Assembly (NCBI RefSeq): GCF_006442965.1
Contig: NZ_VFWX01000007.1
Coordinates: forward strand, 1 to 64,000
Origin: Mesorhizobium sp. CU3
GTDB taxonomy: Bacteria; Pseudomonadota; Alphaproteobacteria; Rhizobiales; Rhizobiaceae
DNA length: 64,000 nt
Reading direction: 5' to 3'
Shown here: one piece after another, positions 54,672 to 63,885 of the stretch
Position numbering within the stretch: position 1 is the first letter of the stretch
Layout of the letters: every line of letters starts with the position of its first letter
Notes under the pieces: model-generated
The model's database searches: none
What the model was told of the DNA's origin: nothing
The model's input: the letters and a program-made list of their open reading frames with translations, nothing else
Program-made: the position numbers and the translations under genes

Positions 54672-56693
54672 TCACGCCATTCGCCGCAGTAAGTTCTCCA
54701 ATTCCCCCGCATCAGTCACCGCAGGCAAACAAGCTTGCCCAGTGCAGAACCAAGCGCCTGGCTTGTCGGCCGCCGGCAACACGCCGCCTGGCAACAGCGC
54801 TCGATTCGCCTCCGTACCAATCGGCACGACGATATCGACACGGCGCGGATCCGGATTCCGATTCGCAACCGGAACAAGGCTTGGATTCTCTGCGGAATCG
54901 ACCAACACCAGTTTCAGCGGTTCGAGCACCAACGCGCAGGCGTTGACGATGCCGGCCTGGCCGTAGACCTGCTGCGCGGCGCGGCCCATGGCATGCTCGG
55001 CGATTGACGAAGCCTTTTCCCAGAGATCGAGATCGCCGCTCAGCGAGGACAGCCGAACCAAGGCCTCGACAATCTGGCTGGTCGCCGAGGGAATAGCCTC
55101 GTCGACATCGCCGCGGATGCGGATCGGCACGTCGCGGCTGTCTGAGGCGGTCAGCCAGTAGCCGGTTTTTTCGCCATCGAGATGCCAGCGGTCGAGCTCG
55201 TCGCTGAATTTCTTCGCCTGCGCCGAATAGGCCGGATCGCCGGTTGCCTCGAGCAGCGCGATCGCCGCGTTGGTCATTGCGGCATAGTCGCTCGACAGCG
55301 CCGGGAAGAGTTTCTTGGCGCCAAGCATGGAGTGGGGCAGGCGGCCATCCTGGCCGGCCTTGACGATATGGGCGAAGGCCTTTGCCGCGGCGTCGATCCA
55401 GTCGCGCCTGCCGAGCGAACGGCCCGCTTCGGCGAGCGCCGCGATCATCAGGCCGTTCCAGTCGGTCAGCGCCTTGCCGTCGCGGCCCGGCCTGACGCGT
55501 TTTTCCCGGATCTCCAACAGTTTCGCCTTCAGCGGCGTGAGCTGGGCATAGTCGGCGATACCCTCACGTTGCTGCGCCTCGCTCTGGCGGACGATCGGCT
55601 TGCCTTCCCAACCATGCGGCGCGGCGAGCTCGAAATAGCGGAAGAAGGTTGAGGCATCGTCGCCTAGCGCGGCTTCGATCTCGTCGCGGCTCCAGGTGTA
55701 GAAAAGCCCCTCCTCGCCGTCGCTGTCCGCATCGAGGCTGGCGGCAAAGGCGCGGCCTTCGGCCCGCATCTCACGCAGCAGCCAGGCGACGGTCTCTTCG
55801 ATTCGTACCCGGAACAAGCTGTTGCCCGTGGCGGCATAGGCCCAATTGCACAGGCGGATGAGCTGGGCATTGTCGTAGAGCATTTTTTCGAAATGCGGCA
55901 CCAGCCATTCGGCATCGGTCGAATAGCGCGAGAGGCCGCCGCCGACATGATCGTAGATGCCGCCGGCGAGCATCTTTTCCAGGCTGATCAACACGGCATC
56001 GCGATGCACCGTCTGACCGTCGCGCAGCCAGGAAAGCCAAAGCGCGTGCATGAACGGCGCATTGGGGAACTTTGGCGCACCCTGCAGGCCACCGAGATCG
56101 CGGTCGATCATGCCGTCGATGCGTCCGGCGAGGTCGGCCAGCGCGTCGCGGTCGAGGATGGCCCTGCCCTTGCCGCCGGCCAGCCGTTGCTCGACATGGG
56201 CGGTCAGCCCGTCCGCGCTTTCGGCGAGGCTTTGCTGCTTTTCGCGCCAGGCCTTGTCGACCGCTTCCAGCACCTGGATGAAGCCCGGCCGCCCGTAGCG
56301 CGCCTCGCGCGGAAAATAGGTTCCGCCCCAGAACGGCTTGCCGTCGGGCGTCAGGAACATGGTCAGCGGCCAGCCGCCTTGCTCGCCCATGGCATGAAGT
56401 GCCGCCATATAGATCTGGTCGATGTCGGGCCGCTCCTCTCGATCGACCTTGATATTCACATAGAGCCGGTTCATGACGGCGGCGACGGCGTCGTTCTCGA
56501 AACTTTCATGTGCCATGACATGGCACCAGTGGCAGGCGGCGTAACCGATGGAGAGCAGGATCGGCCGCCCGAGTTCCCTGGCTTCTGCAAGCGCCGCCGG
56601 CGACCAGCCCCGCCAATGCACGGGATTGTCGCTGTGCTGCTGCAGGTAGGGGCTCGCCTCTTCGGCGAGCAGGTTCTTGGCAGGCAAGGTCAC
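54672..56693 (-). CDS. Thioredoxin-domain protein, DUF255/YyaL (SSP411-like)
   Basis: About 673 aa. The N-terminal thioredoxin-like domain has LLSIGYAACHWCHVMAHESFEN (C-H-W-C) within the first 90 residues. A six-hairpin glycosidase-like (alpha/alpha)6 domain follows, with APKFPNAPFMHALWLSW, EKMLYDNAQLIRLCNWAY, DADSDGEEGLFYTW and LTDWNGLMIAALAEAGRSLGR. Function is unresolved. The start is uncertain: GTG at 56693 gives a family-like N-terminus (VTLPAKNLLAEEASPYLQQHSDNPVHW), while a TTG at 56771 would overlap the mnmE start. Confidence 0.88.
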   Translation of the reverse strand: MTLPAKNLLAEEASPYLQQHSDNPVHWRGWSPAALAEARELGRPILLSIGYAACHWCHVMAHESFENDAVAAVMNRLYVNIKVDREERPDIDQIYMAALHAMGEQGGWPLTMFLTPDGKPFWGGTYFPREARYGRPGFIQVLEAVDKAWREKQQSLAESADGLTAHVEQRLAGGKGRAILDRDALADLAGRIDGMIDRDLGGLQGAPKFPNAPFMHALWLSWLRDGQTVHRDAVLISLEKMLAGGIYDHVGGGLSRYSTDAEWLVPHFEKMLYDNAQLIRLCNWAYAATGNSLFRVRIEETVAWLLREMRAEGRAFAASLDADSDGEEGLFYTWSRDEIEAALGDDASTFFRYFELAAPHGWEGKPIVRQSEAQQREGIADYAQLTPLKAKLLEIREKRVRPGRDGKALTDWNGLMIAALAEAGRSLGRRDWIDAAAKAFAHIVKAGQDGRLPHSMLGAKKLFPALSSDYAAMTNAAIALLEATGDPAYSAQAKKFSDELDRWHLDGEKTGYWLTASDSRDVPIRIRGDVDEAIPSATSQIVEALVRLSSLSGDLDLWEKASSIAEHAMGRAAQQVYGQAGIVNACALVLEPLKLVLVDSAENPSLVPVANRNPDPRRVDIVVPIGTEANRALLPGGVLPAADKPGAWFCTGQACLPAVTDAGELENLLRRMA

Positions 56694-56759
56694 GATCGGC
56701 GGCTCGGTATTGTCATTTGAGTGAGAAGAGACGCTAGGGCGGTTCGGTAGGTCGGGCAA

Positions 56760-58073
56760 ATGGTTTCCCAATTTAAGGATTCGATCGTCGCGCTCTCAAG
56801 CGGCCGGCTGCCCGCCGGCATCGCAGCGATCCGTATTTCGGGACCGCAGACTCGATTCGTCATCGAAACGATGGCAGGGCCTGTTAAGGGTCGGTTCACC
56901 ACGTTGCGGCGGCTGAAGGCGGCCGATGGCTCGACCATCGACCACGGCCTAGTCATCTTCTTTCCGGGGCCCGGAAGTTTCACCGGCGAGGACGTCGCCG
57001 AGTTCCATGTTCATGGCAGCCGAGCGGTCGCGGCCAAGATGCTGGAGACGGTCACCAGTTTCGATGGTGTCAGGCATGCGGAGCCGGGCGAATTCACGCG
57101 GCGCGCCTTTCTCAACGGCAGGCTCGATCTGGTCGAAACCGAAGCGCTGGCCGATCTGGTCAATGCTGAGACCGAAGCGCAGCGGCGCTTTGCGGTTCGC
57201 AATGCGGAAGGCGCGCAGAGCGAGCTTTACGCGAGCTGGCGCCGGCGGCTAATCCATGCCCGAGCGATGATCGAAGCGGAGATCGACTTCGCCGATGAAG
57301 AGGATGTGCCGGGATCCGTTTCGGATACGGTCTGGTCGGATGTCTCTGCCCTGGTTGGGGAGATAGAGCGGCATATTAACGGCTACAAGGCTGCCGAGAT
57401 CATCCGCGACGGTTTCGAGGTGGTCATCCTGGGCGCGCCGAATGCCGGTAAGTCCAGCCTGTTCAACGCACTGGCGCGGCGCGAAGCTGCAATCGTCACC
57501 GACGAGCCGGGCACCACCAGAGATTTGCTCGAAGTCGTTCTTGATCTGAACGGCATGCGCGTACGGATCGTCGACACCGCCGGGTTGCGCGAATCGTCCG
57601 GCAAGGTTGAGGCGATCGGAATCGAGAAGGCGCGCAGCAGGGCCGCCGACGCCAATCTTATCCTTCTGCTGGAGGACATGGCCGATCCCTTGCCTGTCAG
57701 CCACGTACCGGTCGGTGTTCCGCTACTTCGCGTCGGAACGAAGGTCGACCTCAAGGCCGTAGGCTCGGGCGGGTATGATTTTACCATTTCGTCGATCGTT
57801 GGGACGGGATTGACGGAATTGCTGGAAGAGATCGGGCGACGGGCAGAGGATGGGGCCGGCGATGCCGGTGATGTCCTGCCTTCTCGGCTTCGGCACGTCG
57901 AGCTGTTGGGCGAGGCCAGGGATTTCCTGGGCACCGCGTTGGCCGGCAATCGGGCGGAGTTGCAGGCGGAGGAATTGCGCCTGGCGGCGGATCGCCTTGG
58001 TCGGATCGTCGGCGCCGTTGACGTTGAAGACCTGCTGGACGTCATCTTCTCGCAATTCTGCATCGGTAAATGA
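56760..58073 (+). CDS. mnmE: tRNA modification GTPase MnmE
   Basis: 437 aa. The N-terminal formyl-THF-binding domain starts IVALSSGRLPAGIAAIRISGPQ; a G domain carries GAPNAGKSSLFNALARREAAIVTDEPGTTRD and DTAGLRE; and the protein ends CIGK, the catalytic C-x-G-K. It works with MnmG to add a carboxymethylaminomethyl group to wobble uridine. The start is ATG at 56760. The stop codon shares bases with the first parS site. Confidence 0.96.
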   Translation: MVSQFKDSIVALSSGRLPAGIAAIRISGPQTRFVIETMAGPVKGRFTTLRRLKAADGSTIDHGLVIFFPGPGSFTGEDVAEFHVHGSRAVAAKMLETVTSFDGVRHAEPGEFTRRAFLNGRLDLVETEALADLVNAETEAQRRFAVRNAEGAQSELYASWRRRLIHARAMIEAEIDFADEEDVPGSVSDTVWSDVSALVGEIERHINGYKAAEIIRDGFEVVILGAPNAGKSSLFNALARREAAIVTDEPGTTRDLLEVVLDLNGMRVRIVDTAGLRESSGKVEAIGIEKARSRAADANLILLLEDMADPLPVSHVPVGVPLLRVGTKVDLKAVGSGGYDFTISSIVGTGLTELLEEIGRRAEDGAGDAGDVLPSRLRHVELLGEARDFLGTALAGNRAELQAEELRLAADRLGRIVGAVDVEDLLDVIFSQFCIGK

Positions 58074-58086
58074 TTCACGTGAAACA
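58071..58086. promoter_or_regulatory. parS centromere-like site 1
   Basis: TGATTCACGTGAAACA, one base from the parS consensus TGTTTCACGTGAAACA. The first three bases are the mnmE stop codon. Confidence 0.9.
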
Positions 58087-58109
58087 CAGGGCCACCCTTC
58101 ACCCTGCAG

Positions 58110-58125
58110 TGATTCACGTGAAACA
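58110..58125. promoter_or_regulatory. parS centromere-like site 2
   Basis: TGATTCACGTGAAACA, the same variant as site 1, 39 bases to its right. Confidence 0.9.
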
Positions 58126-58147
58126 CTTATGAAAGCCACCGGATCGA

Positions 58148-58163
58148 TGTTTCACGTGAAACG
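58148..58163. promoter_or_regulatory. parS centromere-like site 3
   Basis: TGTTTCACGTGAAACG, one base from consensus at its last position. Together with sites 1 and 2 it fills the gap before mnmG. Confidence 0.92.
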
Positions 58164-58238
58164 AGTCCAGCCTTCATCCTTGACAGGGCGCTGCCGCGGA
58201 GACATGTGTCGGTCGATCTCTGAAAGCGGATTCTTCAA

Positions 58239-60113
58239 ATGACCAATCACTATGATGTGGTGGTGGTGGGCGGCGGTCATGCTGGATGCGAGGCGGCAAG
58301 TGCCGCAGCGCGCGCCGGCGCCAGGACCGCGCTAGTGACTTTGCGCTTTGACACGATCGGCGTGATGTCCTGCAACCCGGCCATCGGTGGTCTCGGCAAA
58401 GGCCATCTCGTGCGCGAGATCGACGCAATGGACGGGCTGATGGGCCGCATCGCCGACGCCGCCGGCATTCAATTCCGCCTGCTCAACCGCCGCAAGGGTC
58501 CGGCCGTGCGCGGGCCGCGAACCCAAGCCGACCGCAAGCTCTATCGGCTGGCGATGCAGGAAGCGATTCGGCAGCAGAACGATCTCGATGTGGTCGAGGG
58601 CGAGGTTCTCGACTTTGAAATCGTTGACGGGCGGATCGCTGCCGTTCAAGTGTCCGGCGACCGCCGGCTTGCCTGCGGCGCGGTGGTTTTGACCACCGGC
58701 ACCTTCCTGCGCGGACTGATCCATATCGGCGAGAGGAAGATCGTTGCCGGCCGCATGAACGAGCAGGCAAGCCATGGGCTGTCGGCCACAATGGCCCGCG
58801 CCGGTTTCAAGCTCGGGCGCCTCAAGACCGGGACGCCCCCTCGCCTCGATGGCCGCACCATTGATTGGGCCTCGCTGGAAAGCCAAGCAGCTGACGAGCA
58901 TCCGGTGCCGTTCTCGCTCCTGACCGACGCGATCGTCAACCCACAGATCCATTGTGGCATTACGCGGACCATGCCGGCCACACATGAGTTGATCCGCGCC
59001 AATCTTGGCCGCTCCGCCATGTATTCCGGCTCGATCGAAGGCGTCGGGCCGCGCTACTGCCCGTCGATCGAGGACAAGATCGTCAAGTTCGGCGACCGCG
59101 AGGGTCACCAGATTTTTCTCGAGCCGGAAGGCCTCGACGACGATACCGTCTATCCGAACGGCATCTCGACCTCGCTGCCGGAAGACGTGCAGCTCGACAT
59201 ATTGAAGACCATTCCCGGGCTGGAAAAGGCAACGATGCTGCAGCCCGGCTATGCCATCGAGTATGACCATGTCGATCCGCGCGAACTGGACACGACGCTG
59301 GAGACCAAGCGGGTTGCTGGCCTGTTCCTGGCCGGGCAGATCAACGGCACGACCGGTTACGAGGAGGCTGGAGCCCAGGGTCTTCTCGCTGGCCTCAATG
59401 CCGCGCGCAAGGCAGCGGGAGATGAGCAGATCGTGCTCAGCCGCACGCAAGCTTACATCGGCGTGATGGTCGACGACCTCACCAGCCGCGGCATTGCCGA
59501 GCCCTACCGCATGTTCACTTCGCGCGCCGAGTTCCGGCTGTCGCTGCGCGCCGACAACGCCGATGAGCGGCTGACGCCGCTGGCCGGAAAGCTCGGCATT
59601 GCGTCGCCGCGGCGGCTGCATCGTTTTGGCGAGATGGCGCAGAAGCTGGATCGGGCCCGCGATCTGGCGAAATCCGTGGCCTGGACGCCGAACGAAGCGG
59701 CTCGGCACGGACTGGAGATCAACAAGGACGGCGTGCGCCGCTCGGCCTATGAATTGTTGGCGCATCCGGGCGTCGACATGGCCTGGCTCGCTCGCGTCGA
59801 GCCGCGTTTTGGCGAACTCGACGCCAAGACGGTCGAGCGGCTTGAAACGGAAGCGAAATATTCCGTCTATCTCGATCGGCAGCAGGCCGATGTTGCGCAA
59901 ATCAGGTATGAGGAGTCGCGGCTTATTCCGGAAGCTATCGACTTCTCGGATGTGCCTGGGCTTTCGAACGAGCTGAAGCAGAAGATGAAGACGCGGGAGC
60001 CACGCTCGATCGCTGATGCGCAGCGCATGGAAGGCATGACCCCGGCGGCCTTGGCGATCATCGTCGCGCATGTGCGCAATGCCGAGCTCGCCGCGCGAAG
60101 GGATGTGGCGTGA
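58239..60113 (+). CDS. mnmG: tRNA uridine 5-carboxymethylaminomethyl modification enzyme MnmG (GidA)
   Basis: 624 aa. [23 protein letters not shown] is the FAD-binding start, [46 protein letters not shown] stretch and [21 protein letters not shown] near the C-terminal helical domain, all as in GidA. It forms a complex with MnmE to modify tRNA wobble U. Three parS sites lie in its 165-base leader, so ParB binding probably overlaps its promoter. Its stop overlaps the rsmG start by four bases. Confidence 0.97.
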   Translation: MTNHYDVVVVGGGHAGCEAASAAARAGARTALVTLRFDTIGVMSCNPAIGGLGKGHLVREIDAMDGLMGRIADAAGIQFRLLNRRKGPAVRGPRTQADRKLYRLAMQEAIRQQNDLDVVEGEVLDFEIVDGRIAAVQVSGDRRLACGAVVLTTGTFLRGLIHIGERKIVAGRMNEQASHGLSATMARAGFKLGRLKTGTPPRLDGRTIDWASLESQAADEHPVPFSLLTDAIVNPQIHCGITRTMPATHELIRANLGRSAMYSGSIEGVGPRYCPSIEDKIVKFGDREGHQIFLEPEGLDDDTVYPNGISTSLPEDVQLDILKTIPGLEKATMLQPGYAIEYDHVDPRELDTTLETKRVAGLFLAGQINGTTGYEEAGAQGLLAGLNAARKAAGDEQIVLSRTQAYIGVMVDDLTSRGIAEPYRMFTSRAEFRLSLRADNADERLTPLAGKLGIASPRRLHRFGEMAQKLDRARDLAKSVAWTPNEAARHGLEINKDGVRRSAYELLAHPGVDMAWLARVEPRFGELDAKTVERLETEAKYSVYLDRQQADVAQIRYEESRLIPEAIDFSDVPGLSNELKQKMKTREPRSIADAQRMEGMTPAALAIIVAHVRNAELAARRDVA

Positions 60114-60751
60114 GTGCCGATGCCTGGGAAGCCCTGCAAAAGGCGGCAGGGCCAGTTTCACGTGAAACATTCGAGCGGCTGCAAGCCTTCGAACAACTGT
60201 TCCTGAAGTGGAACCGCAGCATCAATCTCGCGGCGCCTTCGACGCTGGATGATGTCTGGCGCCGTCATATCCTGGACAGCGCCCAGCTTGCGCGGTTGGC
60301 GCCCGCCGCAACGCGCTGGGTCGACCTCGGCTCCGGCGGTGGCTTTCCCGGTCTGGTGCTCGGCTTCCTATTGGCGGAGCGCCCAGGCGCTTCGATCGAT
60401 CTGGTCGAAAGCAACCGCAAGAAGGCCTCGTTCCTGCAGTCGGTCGTCGGCCAGTTCGATCTGCCGGCGCGTGTGATCGCGCGGCGCATCGACGACAGCT
60501 ATGCACTTGTTCGGGAACCGGAAATCGTCACGGCGCGGGCGCTCGCAGCACTTCCGGACTTGCTTGATCTGTCGGCGCTCTGGTTGACCAAAAAGGCGCG
60601 CGCGCTTTTCCACAAAGGCCGGGATTACCGCGCCGAGGTGGAAGAAAGCACTCACCGCTGGGGCTTCGATCTGGTAGAACATTCGAGTATGACCGACCCT
60701 CACGGCGTCATCCTCGACATCAGCGAATTGCGCCCGGCGACAAGCGAATGA
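60110..60751 (+). CDS. rsmG: 16S rRNA (guanine(527)-N7)-methyltransferase RsmG (GidB)
   Basis: 213 aa, starting at a GTG that overlaps the mnmG stop. [57 protein letters not shown] (S-adenosylmethionine motif), [19 protein letters not shown] and [20 protein letters not shown] are typical. It methylates G527 of 16S rRNA. A parS site lies within codons 15-20. parA follows 32 bases downstream (or overlaps if its upstream start is used). Confidence 0.95.
   Translation: MSADAWEALQKAAGPVSRETFERLQAFEQLFLKWNRSINLAAPSTLDDVWRRHILDSAQLARLAPAATRWVDLGSGGGFPGLVLGFLLAERPGASIDLVESNRKKASFLQSVVGQFDLPARVIARRIDDSYALVREPEIVTARALAALPDLLDLSALWLTKKARALFHKGRDYRAEVEESTHRWGFDLVEHSSMTDPHGVILDISELRPATSE
60154..60169. 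promoter_or_regulatory. parS centromere-like site 4 (inside rsmG)
   Basis: AGTTTCACGTGAAACA, one base from consensus at the first position. It lies within the rsmG coding sequence, about 2 kb from the other three sites. Confidence 0.88.
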
Positions 60752-60783
60752 GTTACTGGCAAATGAATTACCGGCACAGGCCC

Positions 60784-61581
60784 ATGAGCACAGCACCGCG
60801 TATCATCACAGTCGCCAACCAGAAGGGCGGCGTCGGCAAGACGACGACTGCGATCAACCTGGCCACGGCGCTGGCCGCGATCGGCGAGCGCGTGCTGATC
60901 ATCGACCTCGACCCGCAGGGCAATGCCTCGACCGGTCTCGGCATCGACCGCAAGGACCGCACTGTCTCGTCCTATGACGTGCTGACCGGCGAGCTTGATC
61001 TGGAACAGGCGGCCTTGCCGACAGCGGTGCCCGGCCTGTCGATCGTTCCTTCCACGCTCGATCTGCTCGGCATCGAAATGGAAATCGCCTCGGCGCCGGA
61101 CCGCGTGCTCAGGCTGCGCAATGCGCTGCGCGCCGCGGCGGAACGCTCGGCCGATTTCGGCTATGTGCTGATCGATTGCCCGCCCTCGCTCAATCTGTTG
61201 ACGCTGAATTCGATGGCGGCGGCCGATTCGGTTCTGGTGCCGCTGCAGTGCGAGTTTTTTGCGCTCGAAGGTCTCAGCCAGCTGCTCGAGACGGTCGAGC
61301 AGGTGCGCCGCACGATCAATCCGGACCTGACCATCCAGGGCATCGTGCTCACCATGTATGACGGCCGCAACAACCTCGCCAACCAGGTGGTGCAGGATGT
61401 GCGCACCCATATGGGCGACAAGGTCTACGAGACCATCATTCCGCGCAATGTGCGCATTTCCGAAGCGCCGTCCTACGGCAAGCCGGCAATCCTGTACGAC
61501 CTGAAATGCTCCGGCAGCCAGGCCTATCTGCAGCTCGCTTCCGAGGTGATTCGACGCGAGCGCAAGCTGCGCGCGGCCTGA
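60784..61581 (+). CDS. parA: Chromosome-partitioning ATPase ParA (Soj)
   Basis: 265 aa. The deviant Walker A is IITVANQKGGVGKTTTAINLATALA, the Walker B region is RVLIIDLDPQGNASTGLG, and CPPSLNLLTLNSMAAADSVLVPLQCEFFALEGLSQLLETV is the conserved switch. It binds nonspecific DNA with ATP and moves ParB-parS complexes. ATG at 60784 (MSTAPRI) was chosen as the family-like start; an ATG at 60748 overlaps the rsmG stop and would add 12 residues. parB follows 65 bases downstream. Confidence 0.95.
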   Translation: MSTAPRIITVANQKGGVGKTTTAINLATALAAIGERVLIIDLDPQGNASTGLGIDRKDRTVSSYDVLTGELDLEQAALPTAVPGLSIVPSTLDLLGIEMEIASAPDRVLRLRNALRAAAERSADFGYVLIDCPPSLNLLTLNSMAAADSVLVPLQCEFFALEGLSQLLETVEQVRRTINPDLTIQGIVLTMYDGRNNLANQVVQDVRTHMGDKVYETIIPRNVRISEAPSYGKPAILYDLKCSGSQAYLQLASEVIRRERKLRAA

Positions 61582-61646
61582 GCTTCAGCGGCTTGCGGGC
61601 TTTGGTTAATTAGCCGATTCGATTCCGAAACGATCTGGGCAGTATA

Positions 61647-62540
61647 ATGAGCGAAGACCAATCAAGAAAAAGACTGGGCCGTGGCCTCGCGGCGCTGATC
61701 GGCGAGATCGACCGGCCGGCGGCGCCGGAACAGCCGAAGGCAACGGTGGCGGCGGACGGCAAGGTGCCGATCGAATTCGTCAGCCCGAATCCGAAGAACC
61801 CCCGGCGGCATTTCGGCGACGCCGAGCTCACTGACCTTGCCCAGTCGATCCGCGAGCATGGCGTGGTGCAGCCGGTGGTGGCGCGGCCGTCGCCGTCGCA
61901 GCCGGGGCGCTACGAGATCATCGCCGGCGAGCGGCGCTGGCGCGCGGCGCAGCGAGCGGGTCTCACCGAGATCCCGGTGATCCTGCGCGACGTCAACGAC
62001 CGCACCGCACTCGAGTTGGCGATCATCGAGAATGTGCAGCGCGCCGATCTCAATCCCGTGGAAGAGGCGCAAGGCTATCAGCAGCTGATCGACGAGCATG
62101 GCTACACCCAGGCCGATCTCGGCCAGGTGATCGGCAAGAGCCGCAGCCATGTCGCCAACACGCTTCGCTTGCTGAAACTGCCCGACGTCATTCACTCGAT
62201 GCTGGTCGACGGCGATCTGTCGGCCGGCCATGCCCGCACGCTGGTGACCGCCGAGGACCCGGCCGGTCTCGCCAAGCGCATCGTCGAGGAAGGGCTCTCG
62301 GTGCGCCAGGCCGAAGCGCTGGCGCAGACGCCCGCCGGCCCTACGCCGGCGAAGGCGAAGTCGGCGCCGAGTAAACCGAACAAGGACCCCGACACGCTGG
62401 CCCTGGAAAAGCTGATCACCGACACGATCGGCATGATCGTCTCGATCGAGCATAAGCCCAAGGGCGGCACGCTGCGGATCGACTACCGGTCGCTGGACCA
62501 GCTCGATGAGTTGTGCCGGCGGCTGAAGGACGAGCGGTAG
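61647..62540 (+). CDS. parB: Chromosome-partitioning protein ParB (Spo0J)
   Basis: 297 aa. SRKRLGRGLAALIGEIDRP is the ParA-stimulating N-terminus; ELTDLAQSIREHGVVQPVVARPS then the CTP-binding arginine box GRYEIIAGERRWRAAQRAG; EEAQGYQQLIDEHGYTQADLGQVIGKSRSHVANTLRLLKLP is the helix-turn-helix; the C-terminal dimer domain ends LDQLDELCRRLKDER. It binds the parS sites at 58071-58163 and 60154. A terminator follows 86 bases downstream. Confidence 0.95.
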   Translation: MSEDQSRKRLGRGLAALIGEIDRPAAPEQPKATVAADGKVPIEFVSPNPKNPRRHFGDAELTDLAQSIREHGVVQPVVARPSPSQPGRYEIIAGERRWRAAQRAGLTEIPVILRDVNDRTALELAIIENVQRADLNPVEEAQGYQQLIDEHGYTQADLGQVIGKSRSHVANTLRLLKLPDVIHSMLVDGDLSAGHARTLVTAEDPAGLAKRIVEEGLSVRQAEALAQTPAGPTPAKAKSAPSKPNKDPDTLALEKLITDTIGMIVSIEHKPKGGTLRIDYRSLDQLDELCRRLKDER

Positions 62541-62625
62541 GCGATTGGGGTGCAATGGAATTTGGCGGGGTTTGAGGTTCTGGCTTAAGGTTGGATACGG
62601 CTGATATATCGGTGATAGACAGTGA

Positions 62626-62657
62626 GGGCTGGCGGTTGCGCCGGCCCTTTTCCTTTG
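62626..62657 (+). terminator. Intrinsic terminator after parB
   Basis: GGGCTGGCG and CGCCGGCCC pair over nine bases (one T:G) with a GTTG loop, followed by TTTTCCTTT. It lies 86 bases after the parB stop. Confidence 0.7.
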
Positions 62658-62663
62658 CGGGGT

Positions 62664-62962
62664 AATTGGCGAAGGCGGTGGTGACGGCCAATCTCCCCCC
62701 TCGTGGGGGAGATGCCCGGCAGGGCAGAGGGGGGCGCGAAGGAACGCTGCCTTCAAGGGCGAAGAAGCAAAGGGATGCGTGTTAGACTCGGAATTCACGC
62801 CCACGACGAAGGGCCACGGATGATCCAGCCGAGGATGACGACGCGTCGGTTCCTGCGAACAAAGTGCTGAGAAGTCGGTGGGACAGCGCCCCTCTCTGTC
62901 CTGCCGGACATCTCCCCCACGAGGGGGGAGATCAGCTGGCACATCGGCTTTCGCCAATCGCC
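62664..62962. repeat. Inverted pair of GC-rich extragenic repeats
   Basis: A 75-base unit at about 62664-62738 (ATTGGCGAAGGCGG, hairpin ATCTCCCCCC/GGGGGAGAT, then GCCCGGCAGGGCAGAGG) recurs, imperfectly and inverted, at about 62879-62962. The copies face each other across 140 bases. The rest of 62540-63244 has no convincing gene. Confidence 0.75.
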
Positions 62963-63244
62963 GACGTCGGCATCGGGCGACGAAGCATCGCCCAATCTCT
63001 GCCCCGCTAGCGGCCACCGATATCCAAGCCGGCACGAGGAAGTGTCGGCTTCATCGGCTCAGCATGGTGGCTCTGCTTGACACCGCCGGTCAACGGCGTA
63101 CCCTTTATTAGATACATCTTAATTATGCCCTGGCGTGCCGATCAGTCGCGGCGAGGGCTATCTGCCGGTCCCGGGCACAACCGGGAATGGCACCGCCTCG
63201 CCAAAGCGAAAATGCCGACGCGCCGACGCGAACGGGAGGTGCAA

Positions 63245-63871
63245 ATGGCAGTCAGTTGGCAATTGTCTGGAAGCTATTTCGAAAATTGCAGCTGCGATGT
63301 CGTGTGTCCTTGCCTCTTATCCACCAACGCGCAGCTGACATCGAAGCCGACCAAAGGCGTCTGCGATGTCGGTCTGGTCTTTCACATCGACAAGGGCAAT
63401 TTCGGCGACGTGCGACTGGACGGGCTCAATGTCGCGATGGTGGCGCATACGCCTGGCCCGATGGCCGAAGGCAGCTGGACGGCTGCCGCCTATATCGACG
63501 ACAGGGCCGATGACCGGCAGACGGAAGCGCTGGGCGCGATCTTCACCGGCGCCGCGGGCGGTCCGATGGCGGCCTTCGCGCCGATGATCAGCACCAATCT
63601 CGGCGCCAAGAAGGTGCCGATGAAATACCAGGTCGACGGCAAGACGAGGTCGGCGGAGATCGCGGGCGTGATGCGGCTGGCGGTCAAGCCGCTGCCGACC
63701 ATGCGCGAGGATGGCGAGATGTGGGTGGCTTCCGGCCATCCCGTCAATCCCGACTGGCTCGGTATGGCGATGGGCGTCGAAGGCAGCACCTTCAGCGACC
63801 ATGGCATGAGCTGGGACAATTCCCGCCGCAACGGGCATTACGCGCCGATCAACTGGTCCGGCCAGCAATAG
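63245..63871 (+). CDS. DUF1326 domain protein
   Basis: 208 aa. MAVSWQLSGSYFENCSCDVVCPCLLS contains the conserved C-x-C-x4-C-x-C cluster, and GVCDVGLVFHIDKGNFGDVRLDGLNVAMV, FTGAAGGPMAAFAPMI and SNHGMSWDNSRRNGHYAPINWSG-like C-terminus follow the family. The cysteines suggest metal binding. GGGAGGT lies just before the ATG. The DUF2182 membrane protein gene starts 14 bases later, and the two families commonly occur together. Confidence 0.87.
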   Translation: MAVSWQLSGSYFENCSCDVVCPCLLSTNAQLTSKPTKGVCDVGLVFHIDKGNFGDVRLDGLNVAMVAHTPGPMAEGSWTAAAYIDDRADDRQTEALGAIFTGAAGGPMAAFAPMISTNLGAKKVPMKYQVDGKTRSAEIAGVMRLAVKPLPTMREDGEMWVASGHPVNPDWLGMAMGVEGSTFSDHGMSWDNSRRNGHYAPINWSGQQ

Positions 63872-63885
63872 CCCTGCGGGCATCC

